Shown piece after piece: positions 45,666 to 53,575 of a stretch of 64,000 bases of DNA. Location: NCBI GenBank assembly GCA_964455935.1, contig CAYVZU010000008.1, forward strand, positions 1 to 64,000. Direction: 5' to 3'. The position numbers were made by a program, and so were the translations under genes. Positions within the stretch are counted from its first letter, which is position 1. Each line of letters opens with the position of its first letter. The notes beneath the pieces were generated by a model. That model saw nothing but the letters and a program-made list of their open reading frames with translations. It was not told the origin of the DNA and ran no database searches. Origin of the DNA: CAYVZU01 sp964455935 (GTDB lineage Bacteria; Fibrobacterota; CAYVZU01).

Positions 45666-47319
45666 AGGATTCCTTTCGCAGCGGATCTGCAATTCGCGGC
45701 TTACATACCGCAATGGACACACGCAATTCAAGAAATTTTCAGAACTGCATTTGGGCTTTGCGGACCCGCGCCAAAGAAGCAATCTTTACGTTGTGGTCCC
45801 CATCCCCTTCTGTCTCGGTTACGCCGAGACCCATTACCGCTTTCTTCCTGGTCTGAGCCCTATTTATCGCAAGCAGCCGGAAATTCTAACCGATGCGCCG
45901 GCCCGGATCGAACCGGGCCAGGACCTGCCTCTGGCGCTGATCATCAAAGACGCTCACCTGTTCCCCGTTGTTCTGGAGAAGGTCGAGATCGCCGTACACC
46001 GGGAAGGGGCCGGGTGCATTTGGAGGCAGGTCGTTTTTGAGGGGACGCAAACCATCGCGGATCCTCTTTTCTGGAGGGTCTTCACGATTCCGACTGCGAA
46101 CCTTGGCGGAGCGACAATAGCGGTCAATTCGCGAATCGAATTCCAAAGCCGGGGAAGAAGCGAGATCGCCCTTAACGACAATTTTCCCGCGCTTCCTCAC
46201 AGCCAGATGGTGGTGCATATCGCCGACCAGAGCCTGCCGTGCGAGCCGGGGTGGCTGTACGGCGATGCCCATGTGCATACAAACTACTCCTCGAGCCACG
46301 TGGAATTCGGTGCGCCGCTGGCGCTGACGTCCCAAATGGCAAAAGCCTTTGGCCTTTCCTGGTTTGCGGCAGCGGACCACTCATATGATTTCATGTGTGT
46401 GCAGGAAAATTACCGGCGTTTTGATGCCTCGGCCGCGCTGTGGAACAAGCGCGCGACGGAGATAAACGGGACGTCCCGCGAGGTTACGGTTCTTCCCTCC
46501 GAAGAGATCTCGTGCGCAAACGCAAAAGGCCGCAACGTGCACGTACTCGCGATTGGAAACCGCGATTTCGTGGCCGGTTCAGGCGACGGAGCGCGCCGCA
46601 AACGCAACCGCAAGCCCGAGCACACAATTCAAGAAGCCATTTCTCTTGTGCGCGGACAGGGCGGTCTCTGTTTTGCCGCGCACCCGCTGGTCCAGGCGGG
46701 TTGGCTCCAGAATCTTGCGCTAAACCGGGGCGCCTGGTCCGGCAAGGATCTCGCGGAAGACCTGAATGGCCTTCAATTCTGGAGCGGACACCGCGACATC
46801 TCTTTCTTCCGAATGCGAAAGAAATGGGTGGACATGCTGCTGGCCGGCCGTCGCCTGCCGCTTGTTGCAGGAACGGATGCCCATGGCGATTTCAACTGCA
46901 CGCGCAAAATCAAAACGCCCTTCTTTTCGCTTGAACAAAACCCGGTATTCTTCGGCATGGCGCGCACCTGCGTCCAGGCGTCCTCATCCTCGGAAAAGGA
47001 TATCATGGCGGCCCTGGCCCAGGGACAATCCATTGTCACTGACGGCCCGTTCTGCCGAATCCGGGCTGAAGAAGGCCGGATCTGCTGGAGAGCGTTGTCG
47101 ACTCCCGAGTTCGGGCGGCTGTGGCAATTGCGGATTTCGGCGGGACGGTTTGGCGAGTCCGAGCAGATTATCGGCGAGCAGCAATGGAAAGACGGACGTC
47201 TCTGTTATGACGCAAGCGGCGAAGTGTCGATGCCAACGGCCTCCTACATCCGCGCAGAGCTCATCGCCCGGCTGGGTGGCCATGAGCTGCTTTGCATGAC
47301 AAATCCGATTTATTGCTGA
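45640..47319 (+). CDS. PHP-domain metal-dependent phosphoesterase-like protein
   Basis: A protein of about 560 residues. The first 190 residues look beta-rich. The PHP domain carries YGDAHVHTNYSSS, AADHSYDF and, near the C-terminal side, VAGTDAHGDF: the metal-binding HxH, DH and DxH motifs of the family. CphA-like amidohydrolase or phosphoesterase roles are both possible. The start is uncertain: ATG 45640 overlaps the divergent kinase start, and a GTG at 45793 near the first convincing protein sequence is an alternative. Confidence 0.78.
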   Translation: MAVLEGPVTGFLSQRICNSRLTYRNGHTQFKKFSELHLGFADPRQRSNLYVVVPIPFCLGYAETHYRFLPGLSPIYRKQPEILTDAPARIEPGQDLPLALIIKDAHLFPVVLEKVEIAVHREGAGCIWRQVVFEGTQTIADPLFWRVFTIPTANLGGATIAVNSRIEFQSRGRSEIALNDNFPALPHSQMVVHIADQSLPCEPGWLYGDAHVHTNYSSSHVEFGAPLALTSQMAKAFGLSWFAAADHSYDFMCVQENYRRFDASAALWNKRATEINGTSREVTVLPSEEISCANAKGRNVHVLAIGNRDFVAGSGDGARRKRNRKPEHTIQEAISLVRGQGGLCFAAHPLVQAGWLQNLALNRGAWSGKDLAEDLNGLQFWSGHRDISFFRMRKKWVDMLLAGRRLPLVAGTDAHGDFNCTRKIKTPFFSLEQNPVFFGMARTCVQASSSSEKDIMAALAQGQSIVTDGPFCRIRAEEGRICWRALSTPEFGRLWQLRISAGRFGESEQIIGEQQWKDGRLCYDASGEVSMPTASYIRAELIARLGGHELLCMTNPIYC

Positions 47320-47334
47320 TCGGAGGCGAAAGCA

Positions 47335-47483
47335 GACCACCCCGGCGCTTCGCCCGTCTTCCGTAGCAGTGCTACTGCGGAGGGCGGACGCCACCCCTCC
47401 TGGCAGAAGGGGCGCTAAAACGCACAGCATCTCCGAAAAATGCCCCTCCTGCCAAGAGGGGTGCCCGCGGGGCGGGGTGGTCC
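47335..47483. repeat. GGACCACCCC palindromic element at a convergent junction
   Basis: Outer arms GACCACCCC (47335) and GGGGTGGTCC (47483). Inside are a CCGTAGCAGTGCTACTGCGG hairpin and the pair CCCCTCCTGgcagAAGGGG / CCCCTCCTGCCAAGAGGGG. It fills the gap between the PHP gene and the convergent GT4-TPR gene and could terminate both. Confidence 0.7.
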
Positions 47484-47491
47484 TTTCCTGT

Positions 47492-49747
47492 TCAGGCAAT
47501 TTCCTGCAGGGCAGTCTTGAGGGCGGGCCGGTTGTCGATTTGGGCGAGGTTTTCGAGATAGGGTTTCACGTCAAGAATGCGATTCATTTTTTTGGCCGTG
47601 TCGTACCAATTAAGAACAGCATCGACATTGAGAGGATTCAGTTGGACGGCATGCTGGAATAAGGCAAACGCGTCCGCGAAATTGCCGCGATAGTACGCAA
47701 TCACTCCCAAGCCGTTGAAGGCCCGGTCGTGATAAGGCTTTCCGTCCACGACTTCAAGAAAATAGCGCGAGGCCTGAGGTAATTGGGCTGCCTCCAGATG
47801 CGTAAGTCCCTTTTTATACGATTCCTCCACGACATCAAAATCATCAAAGTTGTTGAGATCGTAAATGGTGGGGCCCTTCCGTTCGATTTGGGCGAGAATC
47901 GCCGAAATGTCGGCCAATTCCGGCCGCATCTGGACGGCCTTGCGCAGAAGAGGAACGATCTGCTCGACCCGGCGCAGCTTGAGGGCGGTGTCGAACATGT
48001 TGACTAGCGTATCCTGTACCGTGGGCGCAAGCGCCAGGCTTTTCATGAACCATCCGAATGCCTGTTCGTAATCGCGCGCGTAAAAGGCAATGACACCCAT
48101 ATCGCAAAGGGCTTCGAAGTCCTCGGGGTCGGCCTCCAGGACGTTGCGAAATACCGCTGACGCTTCCTGGATCATCCCTTCGCGCAGCAGCCTTTCGCCG
48201 CGCTTGACCAGTTCGCGCATGCCTACAAATTTTTCAAAACGCACTCCGCCGCCGCGCTGGGCTTCCTGGCGAAGCCGTTCGAGATAGCGCGCGGTCTCGG
48301 AGAGCGAAGGCTTCAACGACAAGGCTTGTCGCAGCACGTGTTCGGCGCTCTCCGGCTGATTAAGCTTAAGGCTGACATCGCAGAAATTGAAGAGCGAATC
48401 TTCGTCGGTGGGGTTGAGGCGCAAGGCTTCGGCAAACCAGCGCTGGGCCTCTTCATTGCGGCCCTCGTACCAGGCCACAAGCCCCAATCCGGCCGGCGCT
48501 TCGAAACGGTTTGGCATGCGCTGGAGCAGTTCAAGAAACAGCCTGGAGGCCTTGCCCAAATCGTTGGCTTTAATAGCCTCTTCAGCGTCGGTCAACGTGG
48601 GCTCGGGCATCTCGGCGCAGAAGTAATAGCGTGCTATCGTTTGAGATGATAATTCCCCAAGGGCCTCTTTCGCGGCCAGGGCGGTCCGATCCCACGTAAA
48701 GTTTTCACGAATGATCCTGGAGCCCTTTTGCGCGCGGGCAATTGCCTCGGAGGCATGCGACCGAACGTACTGCATGGTCTCGACCAGTTCGTCGGGATCG
48801 GATTCGAGCATCCAGGCTTCCCGGGTTGTCGTCTTGGGCATGACAACCTCCCGGCGTTCGGTTTTCTTCAAATAGAATACGGTTTCGTTTGCCGTAAAAT
48901 CGTCGCAGGCGCCGCCCGCCGTCACGATCACCGGGAGCTCACAGGCTAGGGCCTCGGCCACGGTCAGGCCGAAGCCTTCACCGCGATAGGGGTGAACCAG
49001 GCAGTCACATTCGCGGTAGAGCGATGCCATATCGGTCTCGGCCAGAAAGTCCTGAATCAGGAGCACTTCGGGAGCGCCGGGCGCCTGACGCATCGCCGCC
49101 AGTTTTTGCGCCACATAATCCCCGGGCAGGCCGCCGTAGGCTGTCTTCAGCACCAGGCAGACATCGTCGGCGCTGGTGAAAGCCCGGCTGTAGGCTTCCA
49201 GCAAAATATCCACCCCTTTGCGAAACACACAGTTCCCCACAAAGAGGAATTTAAACGTCGCCTTGCTCTGTTTTGTCCAAACCGGATCGACCCGTTGGGC
49301 GGGCCTATAAAGATAAGGATCCACGCCCAGGGGAATGACCTTGACGCGCTCGGCCGCAACGCCGTCGGCGATATAGGATTCCCGGTTTGTTTTGCTGTAT
49401 ACCCAGACCGCATCGGACAGGTGTCGAAAATAAAGGAGCCATTCGCGGTACAGGCTGTTGAGTTCCCACGGTTGAAAGAGCACCCATTTCCCGTCCGACG
49501 GCGGAACCAGGCGGGGCATGCCCAGATGGCACAAATGAATGTCGGCTTCGGCAGTTGCGCCTTCGCCCAGTTTGGCCAGAAGAAGCGAATCGTACTTCAT
49601 ATCCAGCCGCGGGGATTCTCGCGAAAGGAGCGATAGATTGAAGGACTCCTCGCGCAGAAGACGGCGCGCAATTTCCCGATTTACTTTGGAGAACGGATCC
49701 GCGCCAAAGAAGTTTCCTTCCCACAGAACGCGGGGCGAATTATGCAT
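47492..49747 (-). CDS. Family 4 glycosyltransferase with C-terminal TPR repeats
   Basis: A 751-residue fusion. Residues 1-380 are GT-B: LFVGNCVFRKGVDILLEAYSRA and the donor-site HPYRGEGFGLTVAEALACELPVIVT with the E-x7-E pattern. The rest consists of TPR units (FEAPAGLGLVAWYEGRNEEAQRWFAEALRLNP; FEALCDMGVIAFYARDYEQAFGWFMKSLALAP; HDRAFNGLGVIAYYRGNFADAFALFQHAVQLNP). TPR-linked transferases often glycosylate proteins. Its location directly beyond the flagellin/csrA block suggests flagellin as target, which is inference. Codon use is like its neighbours. Confidence 0.85.
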   Translation of the reverse strand: MHNSPRVLWEGNFFGADPFSKVNREIARRLLREESFNLSLLSRESPRLDMKYDSLLLAKLGEGATAEADIHLCHLGMPRLVPPSDGKWVLFQPWELNSLYREWLLYFRHLSDAVWVYSKTNRESYIADGVAAERVKVIPLGVDPYLYRPAQRVDPVWTKQSKATFKFLFVGNCVFRKGVDILLEAYSRAFTSADDVCLVLKTAYGGLPGDYVAQKLAAMRQAPGAPEVLLIQDFLAETDMASLYRECDCLVHPYRGEGFGLTVAEALACELPVIVTAGGACDDFTANETVFYLKKTERREVVMPKTTTREAWMLESDPDELVETMQYVRSHASEAIARAQKGSRIIRENFTWDRTALAAKEALGELSSQTIARYYFCAEMPEPTLTDAEEAIKANDLGKASRLFLELLQRMPNRFEAPAGLGLVAWYEGRNEEAQRWFAEALRLNPTDEDSLFNFCDVSLKLNQPESAEHVLRQALSLKPSLSETARYLERLRQEAQRGGGVRFEKFVGMRELVKRGERLLREGMIQEASAVFRNVLEADPEDFEALCDMGVIAFYARDYEQAFGWFMKSLALAPTVQDTLVNMFDTALKLRRVEQIVPLLRKAVQMRPELADISAILAQIERKGPTIYDLNNFDDFDVVEESYKKGLTHLEAAQLPQASRYFLEVVDGKPYHDRAFNGLGVIAYYRGNFADAFALFQHAVQLNPLNVDAVLNWYDTAKKMNRILDVKPYLENLAQIDNRPALKTALQEIA

Positions 49748-49828
49748 GAGTAATTTCCATTGACGGACGGGAGTAAAGAGCGGCTGGATCGGAGCGCTTC
49801 AAGCCAATTGCCCCCAGCGCAAATTGAA

Positions 49829-49859
49829 TCGTTGTTGACGCGGAGATGCAACAACGATC
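49829..49859 (-). terminator. Perfect 10-bp inverted repeat after the MerR gene
   Basis: ATCGTTGTTG and CAACAACGAT flank an 11-nt loop about 60 nt past the MerR stop and 80 nt before the GT4-TPR start. On the minus strand it is followed by TCAATTTG, a poor U-tract. It could be a terminator or a dyad operator for a DNA-binding protein. Confidence 0.45.
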
Positions 49860-49918
49860 CCGCACAGAGTGTTGCCTTTCGGACAATTCCTAATTACACA
49901 TTCCTAATTCTAATTTCT

Positions 49919-50245
49919 TCAAAATACATGCTCCAACGCCCGGTCCACAAAATTCCTGGCCGCGGGTTCGGCCGGTGTCGGCGTGTTGGCTTCGGCGACC
50001 TCGCGTTTGGATTTCTGATGGAGCTGGCGCTTGGCGCCCGCGATGCTGAAACCCTCCACCTTCAGCAGGTGCCGGATTTCCTCGATGATCTCGATGTCGC
50101 GCTCGTCATACCTGCGCTGCTGACCGGGCGTCCGGTTGGGAGTAAGGAAATCGGTAAATTCCTTTTCCCAGTAGCGAATGGTGTGGGCGGGCAGCCCGGT
50201 TATTTTTGATACGTCGCCGATCGAAAGGTCTGCATGGCCGTTCAC
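49919..50245 (-). CDS. MerR-family transcriptional regulator
   Basis: A 108-residue protein. LSIGDVSKITGLPAHTIRYWEKEF is the MerR winged-helix start, followed by RYDERDIEIIEEIRHLLKVEGFSIAGAKRQLHQ. There is no effector domain or metal-binding cysteines, only a short Ala/Pro-rich tail. The GTG at 50245 is chosen because GAGGAGG lies 6 nt upstream; the frame to 50329 has no such site. It follows csrA beyond a terminator, so it probably has its own promoter. Confidence 0.88.
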   Translation of the reverse strand: MNGHADLSIGDVSKITGLPAHTIRYWEKEFTDFLTPNRTPGQQRRYDERDIEIIEEIRHLLKVEGFSIAGAKRQLHQKSKREVAEANTPTPAEPAARNFVDRALEHVF

Positions 50246-50495
50246 AGCATACCTCCTCTTGGGTGATGCGGTTGAGCGGGAGGCAACATTCCGTGTTTCC
50301 CGGTCTCGTCCTGAAGCTTTGGAGTGCATCTTCGAACCAGACGGCTACCTGCCGGACGGCTTCGGGATGCGCTCTCTTCTCAACGCTGTTTGCGTAATCC
50401 TTTTGCAAAACCTGTACCACGTCAGAAAGTGGCGGTCTAGGTTCGAAATTAGGGTCGAATCGGCAATCGGGTTGGGACGGGGAGCGGAGAGGGCC

Positions 50496-50517
50496 GAAAA
50501 ACCTTCCGTCAGGAAGG
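50496..50517 (-). terminator. Intrinsic terminator overlapping the csrA stop codon
   Basis: On the minus strand CCTTCC-TGAC-GGAAGG is followed by TTTTTC and preceded by an A-tract; the csrA TGA is in the loop. It closes the flgJ-to-csrA block. Confidence 0.7.
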
Positions 50518-50760
50518 ATTTTTTTTCTCTTCTTTTTCTTTCCAGATCTTGGCAATACTGGCAACATCGCCCTTCTGGACTTCGGCGGCGCGGCGGTTTT
50601 CTTCCTGAATGCGTTGATACACTTCTTCGCGGTGGACAATGATGCTGCGAGGGGCTTCAATCCCCAGCTTCACATGGCGGGCATCGATTTCAACGACCGA
50701 AATGGTAATTTGATCGTCGATCCGGATCTTCTCTCCCAACTTCCTTGTCAGAACGAGCAT
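50509..50760 (-). CDS. csrA: Carbon storage / flagellin translation regulator CsrA
   Basis: An 83-residue RNA-binding protein: MLVLTRKLGEKIRIDDQITISVVEI, HVKLGIEAPRSIIVHREEVYQRIQEEN, the full CsrA dimer sequence with the Arg at the RNA-binding edge (APRSI..VHREEVY). The C-terminal Lys/Glu-rich tail is longer than in E. coli CsrA (61 aa), as in fliW-containing species. Adjacent to fliW and flagellin, it should repress flagellin translation by binding the leader. Confidence 0.95.
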   Translation of the reverse strand: MLVLTRKLGEKIRIDDQITISVVEIDARHVKLGIEAPRSIIVHREEVYQRIQEENRRAAEVQKGDVASIAKIWKEKEEKKNPS

Positions 50761-50854
50761 GGTAGAACTCTCTGTGTTGCGCCCGCGCCGGATGCGCGGA
50801 GAATCGCGTGGTTGAATTCCTTTTCGCTTCTCCTAGACCGCCCCGTGCAGGGGT

Positions 50855-51268
50855 TCAGGAGAGAATCTTTTCCTTCACAGAATACGATCCGTCGTCAAGA
50901 ATAATCTGTTTTCCCAGCCGCTTGGAACGGTTGATGATGACCGGACCCATAAGGTTGGCCGTGGTCTGCATGGGATCTTTCTGGAGTGTGACAATACAAT
51001 ACAGAGCTACATCCTCGGGCTTGGCCAGTTGCAGACCGTCGATATGGGTCTGGCTGATGGGAGGATTGTAGTCGGGCCGGAAGAGCATAGGGTTGATGAC
51101 CGCGAAGCGGAGCTTTCGGCTTTCCACGTTCACGAGCCACTCAAACGGCTCAAAAGCCGGCATCCGGGTTAGAACGAATTTGCGCGCCTGCTCGAAGCCG
51201 GGAATCCCGCGCTCGAACGTGATGACGTCCTCGTCCGTGTAGACCAAGTCTTCGAATAGATCCGCCAT
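50855..51268 (-). CDS. fliW: Flagellar assembly factor FliW (CsrA antagonist)
   Basis: A 137-residue protein: ITFERGIPGFEQARKFVLTRM, FEWLVNVESRKLRFAVINPMLFRPDYNP and VALYCIVTLQKDPMQTTANLMGPVIINRSKRLGKQIIL match FliW. In Bacillus FliW binds free flagellin, and when flagellin is exported FliW sequesters CsrA instead. It lies 100 nt after flagellin and 95 nt before csrA, all in one direction. Confidence 0.94.
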   Translation of the reverse strand: MADLFEDLVYTDEDVITFERGIPGFEQARKFVLTRMPAFEPFEWLVNVESRKLRFAVINPMLFRPDYNPPISQTHIDGLQLAKPEDVALYCIVTLQKDPMQTTANLMGPVIINRSKRLGKQIILDDGSYSVKEKILS

Positions 51269-51321
51269 AGGAGATAACTACATCTTCTCCTTGCATCTTG
51301 TCAACGGTTTTGCCGTCCTGC

Positions 51322-51345
51322 GGGAGCGCTGTAAACAGCGCGCCC
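51322..51345 (-). terminator. Stem-loop between flagellin and fliW
   Basis: GGG-x-GCGCTG-TTTA-CAGCGC-x-CCC, about a 10-bp stem with one mismatch, about 25 nt past the flagellin stop. There is no U-tract. It could partly end transcription or protect the flagellin mRNA so that flagellin exceeds FliW and CsrA. Confidence 0.5.
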
Positions 51346-51368
51346 GGTTCAATCGGTTTCTACTACGC

Positions 51369-52238
51369 TCAGCCCTGGAGCAATTGCAACACGCTCTGCG
51401 GAATCATATTGGCCTGGGCCAGCATGGCTGTGGCCGATTGCGAAATGATCTGGTTGCGCGTGAAATTGGTCGACTCCTCGGCGAAGTCGGTGTCGCGAAT
51501 CTGCGATTCGGCAGCGCTCATGTTCGCATGCTGGTTTTCGATGTTCTTGACCGTGTGTTCAAGCCGGTTAATGTAGGCGCCCAAGTTCGCACGGATTTCA
51601 TTGACATGCTGAATCGCCGTGTCCAGACTGGTCAGCGCGGACATGATATTCTCGCGCGACAGCGACAGCGTGGTCCCGGTGAGTTCCGTGCCCTGCAGGT
51701 CCAGGCCTGCGGTCTGTGTGGTCACGGTATCGATCGACAATGCGACGGTATCGATGTCCATGATGTTATTGGGCCCAATATGCAGGATCGATGAAGCCTC
51801 GCCCTGCACGCCAAAACCATCCCCGGAGAGAAGGCTCTGGCCGTTGTACTTGGCCGATTTCGCGATTCGGTCGATTTCCGACATCAGGTGCTGATATTCG
51901 AGATCGAGGTAATCGCGCTCGACCAGCGTCAGAGTGTCGTTGTCGGCCTGCACAGCCAATTCGCGCATACGTTGCAGCATGTCCGAGACCTCGTTCATCG
52001 CGCCCTCCGCGATGTTAAGCAGGGCAATGCCGTCCATTGCGTTGCGCTTGTTCATGGCGAGTCCGCGGACTTGTGTGCGCAGGCTTTCGGACACGCTCAA
52101 GCCAGCCGCATCGTCCGATGCGCGGTTGATGCGCAAACCCGTCGAGAGCTTTTCGAGTGATTTTTGCAGATCGCGGCCTACGGTTGCAAGGGCGCCACCC
52201 GTGATCATGGCAGGGATATTGTGATTAATGCGCGGCAT
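51369..52238 (-). CDS. fliC: Flagellin
   Basis: A 289-residue filament subunit. The N-terminal D0/D1 region has MPRINHNIPAMITGGALATVGRDLQKSLEKLSTGLRINRASDDAAGLSVSESLR and the C-terminal one ESQIRDTDFAEESTNFTRNQIISQSATAMLAQANMIPQSVLQLL. The middle is only about 70 residues, so D2/D3 are nearly absent, as in Bacillus Hag. The leader has a strong AGGAGG site within CsrA-type motifs. The product would be exported with FlgK and FlgL and may be glycosylated. Confidence 0.95.
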   Translation of the reverse strand: MPRINHNIPAMITGGALATVGRDLQKSLEKLSTGLRINRASDDAAGLSVSESLRTQVRGLAMNKRNAMDGIALLNIAEGAMNEVSDMLQRMRELAVQADNDTLTLVERDYLDLEYQHLMSEIDRIAKSAKYNGQSLLSGDGFGVQGEASSILHIGPNNIMDIDTVALSIDTVTTQTAGLDLQGTELTGTTLSLSRENIMSALTSLDTAIQHVNEIRANLGAYINRLEHTVKNIENQHANMSAAESQIRDTDFAEESTNFTRNQIISQSATAMLAQANMIPQSVLQLLQG

Positions 52239-52243
52239 ACAAA

Positions 52244-52289
52244 CCTCCTAGTTTCCCGAATATCATCCTTGTAACGATCGCCATCCTGG
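52244..52289 (-). promoter_or_regulatory. CsrA-binding motifs in the flagellin mRNA leader
   Basis: On the minus strand TACAAGGATG (52273-52264) matches the core of the CsrA consensus RUACARGGAUGU, 25 nt before the ATG. Two further GGA sites are CCAGGATGG (52289-52281) and the Shine-Dalgarno CTAGGAGG. A pair consisting of one upstream site and one over the RBS is how CsrA represses hag in Bacillus subtilis. Confidence 0.7.
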
Positions 52290-52409
52290 TTTGCTGTTCC
52301 GGCATCCCTGCCCAATTGGTCGCTGTGAATGAACGAATGTCTCCTCCTTTCACACTGAACCGCGCGGCGGCCCCTGTTGGTTTATTGCTTTGGTTTCCAT
52401 TTTTCATTC

Positions 52410-53564
52410 TTATCCCAGAAAATCGACCAGCGATGGCTGGATGATCGAAGCGCCGGCCTTCAGCGAGGCGCTGTAAATATTCTGCAGAACGCTGAACTCG
52501 GTCACGACTTCGGCCATATCGGCGTCTTCGAGCTCCGATTGCAGTCGCGTGATTTCAGTGACCTGCATTTCGTTGCGGCTCCGAGTCAACTCGAAGCGGT
52601 TCATGCGCGATCCGTTAATGGCTTCGGCCGAGAGGACGTTTTTGAATACATAATCGATTTTGGCCAGCGATTCTCGGATTTTGGCGGGGTCGTTCTGCAC
52701 CAGGGCCTGGCTGAAGACGGTCAGATCTTTGATCAGGTTGGCGCTGTTGACCGGATCGTCGAAGACCTGATCAGCCGAGACATTGATCTGCAGCGCCACA
52801 TCCTGTTCGATTTCGCGCAGCAGGGCATCGGTGTTGGGAACCTCCGCCTTCGCAATCCACTCGAAGCGGATCTCGTAGGCCGTTCCGTTTGGCAGGCCGT
52901 CGAGGGCCCCGCCGGCCAGGCGGGTGATGGTCGAGTTCACGTAATCGATTGTATAGTCGACGCCTTCCTTCAAGGTGGCTCCGCCGCTTTTTACGACCAC
53001 CGTTTTCGCTATCAGGTTCTCCACATTGGTGACCGGGGGCAAAGCGGCGTTGTCCTGAATCGAAATTGCCGTGCCCACGGGCGCCAGCAGGTTATCGATG
53101 GCGCCGTTGAAGGTGCCGTTTTGGAGAGTGTAGGGCGCAATCTTGGTGTTGGTGCCGCCAAAAATGAAGTCGCCCTTATAGGTGGAGTTAACGAGCGTAA
53201 TGACCTGCCGCAGCAGCTGTGTCACTTCGTCGGCGACAAAGGCACGCTCCGAGGCCGTATAGGTATCGTTGCTGGCCTGAATGCCCAGCTCCTTGACGCG
53301 TTGAAGAAGCTCGTTCATGCTGGTGAGGGCCGTGTCGGTTACACCCATGAAAGCCAGGCCGTCGTCGAGGTTGCGCCTGTATTGCTTCAGGCGGTTGATG
53401 CCCGAGCGCAGGCTCAGATCGTTGGTCACGTCAACAGGATCGTCCGAGGGCCGGTTCAGCCGCCGGCCGGTTGCGATCTGTTCCTGCAGTTCGGAGAGAC
53501 GCGAATAGTTTTTCATGACATTGTATTGCATGTTCGCATTGACTTCATGAAAGGTGATGCGCAT
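52410..53564 (-). CDS. flgL: Hook-filament junction protein FlgL
   Basis: A 384-residue flagellin-like protein: MRITFHEVNANMQYNVMKNYSRLSELQEQIATGRRLNRPSDDPV at the N-terminus and AEVVTEFSVLQNIYSASLKAGASIIQPSLVDFLG at the C-terminus. STYKGDFIFGGTNT is typical of FlgL. The central part has VDYTIDYVNSTITRLAGG, a beta module also seen in the FlgK encoded upstream. It starts 11 nt after the flgK stop. Confidence 0.95.
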   Translation of the reverse strand: MRITFHEVNANMQYNVMKNYSRLSELQEQIATGRRLNRPSDDPVDVTNDLSLRSGINRLKQYRRNLDDGLAFMGVTDTALTSMNELLQRVKELGIQASNDTYTASERAFVADEVTQLLRQVITLVNSTYKGDFIFGGTNTKIAPYTLQNGTFNGAIDNLLAPVGTAISIQDNAALPPVTNVENLIAKTVVVKSGGATLKEGVDYTIDYVNSTITRLAGGALDGLPNGTAYEIRFEWIAKAEVPNTDALLREIEQDVALQINVSADQVFDDPVNSANLIKDLTVFSQALVQNDPAKIRESLAKIDYVFKNVLSAEAINGSRMNRFELTRSRNEMQVTEITRLQSELEDADMAEVVTEFSVLQNIYSASLKAGASIIQPSLVDFLG

Positions 53565-53575
53565 TGCGTCCTCCG

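Noticed and set aside
52225..52407. 60-aa frame in the flagellin leader
   Set aside because: It overlaps the flagellin start and the CsrA sites, with no RBS; more likely untranslated leader.
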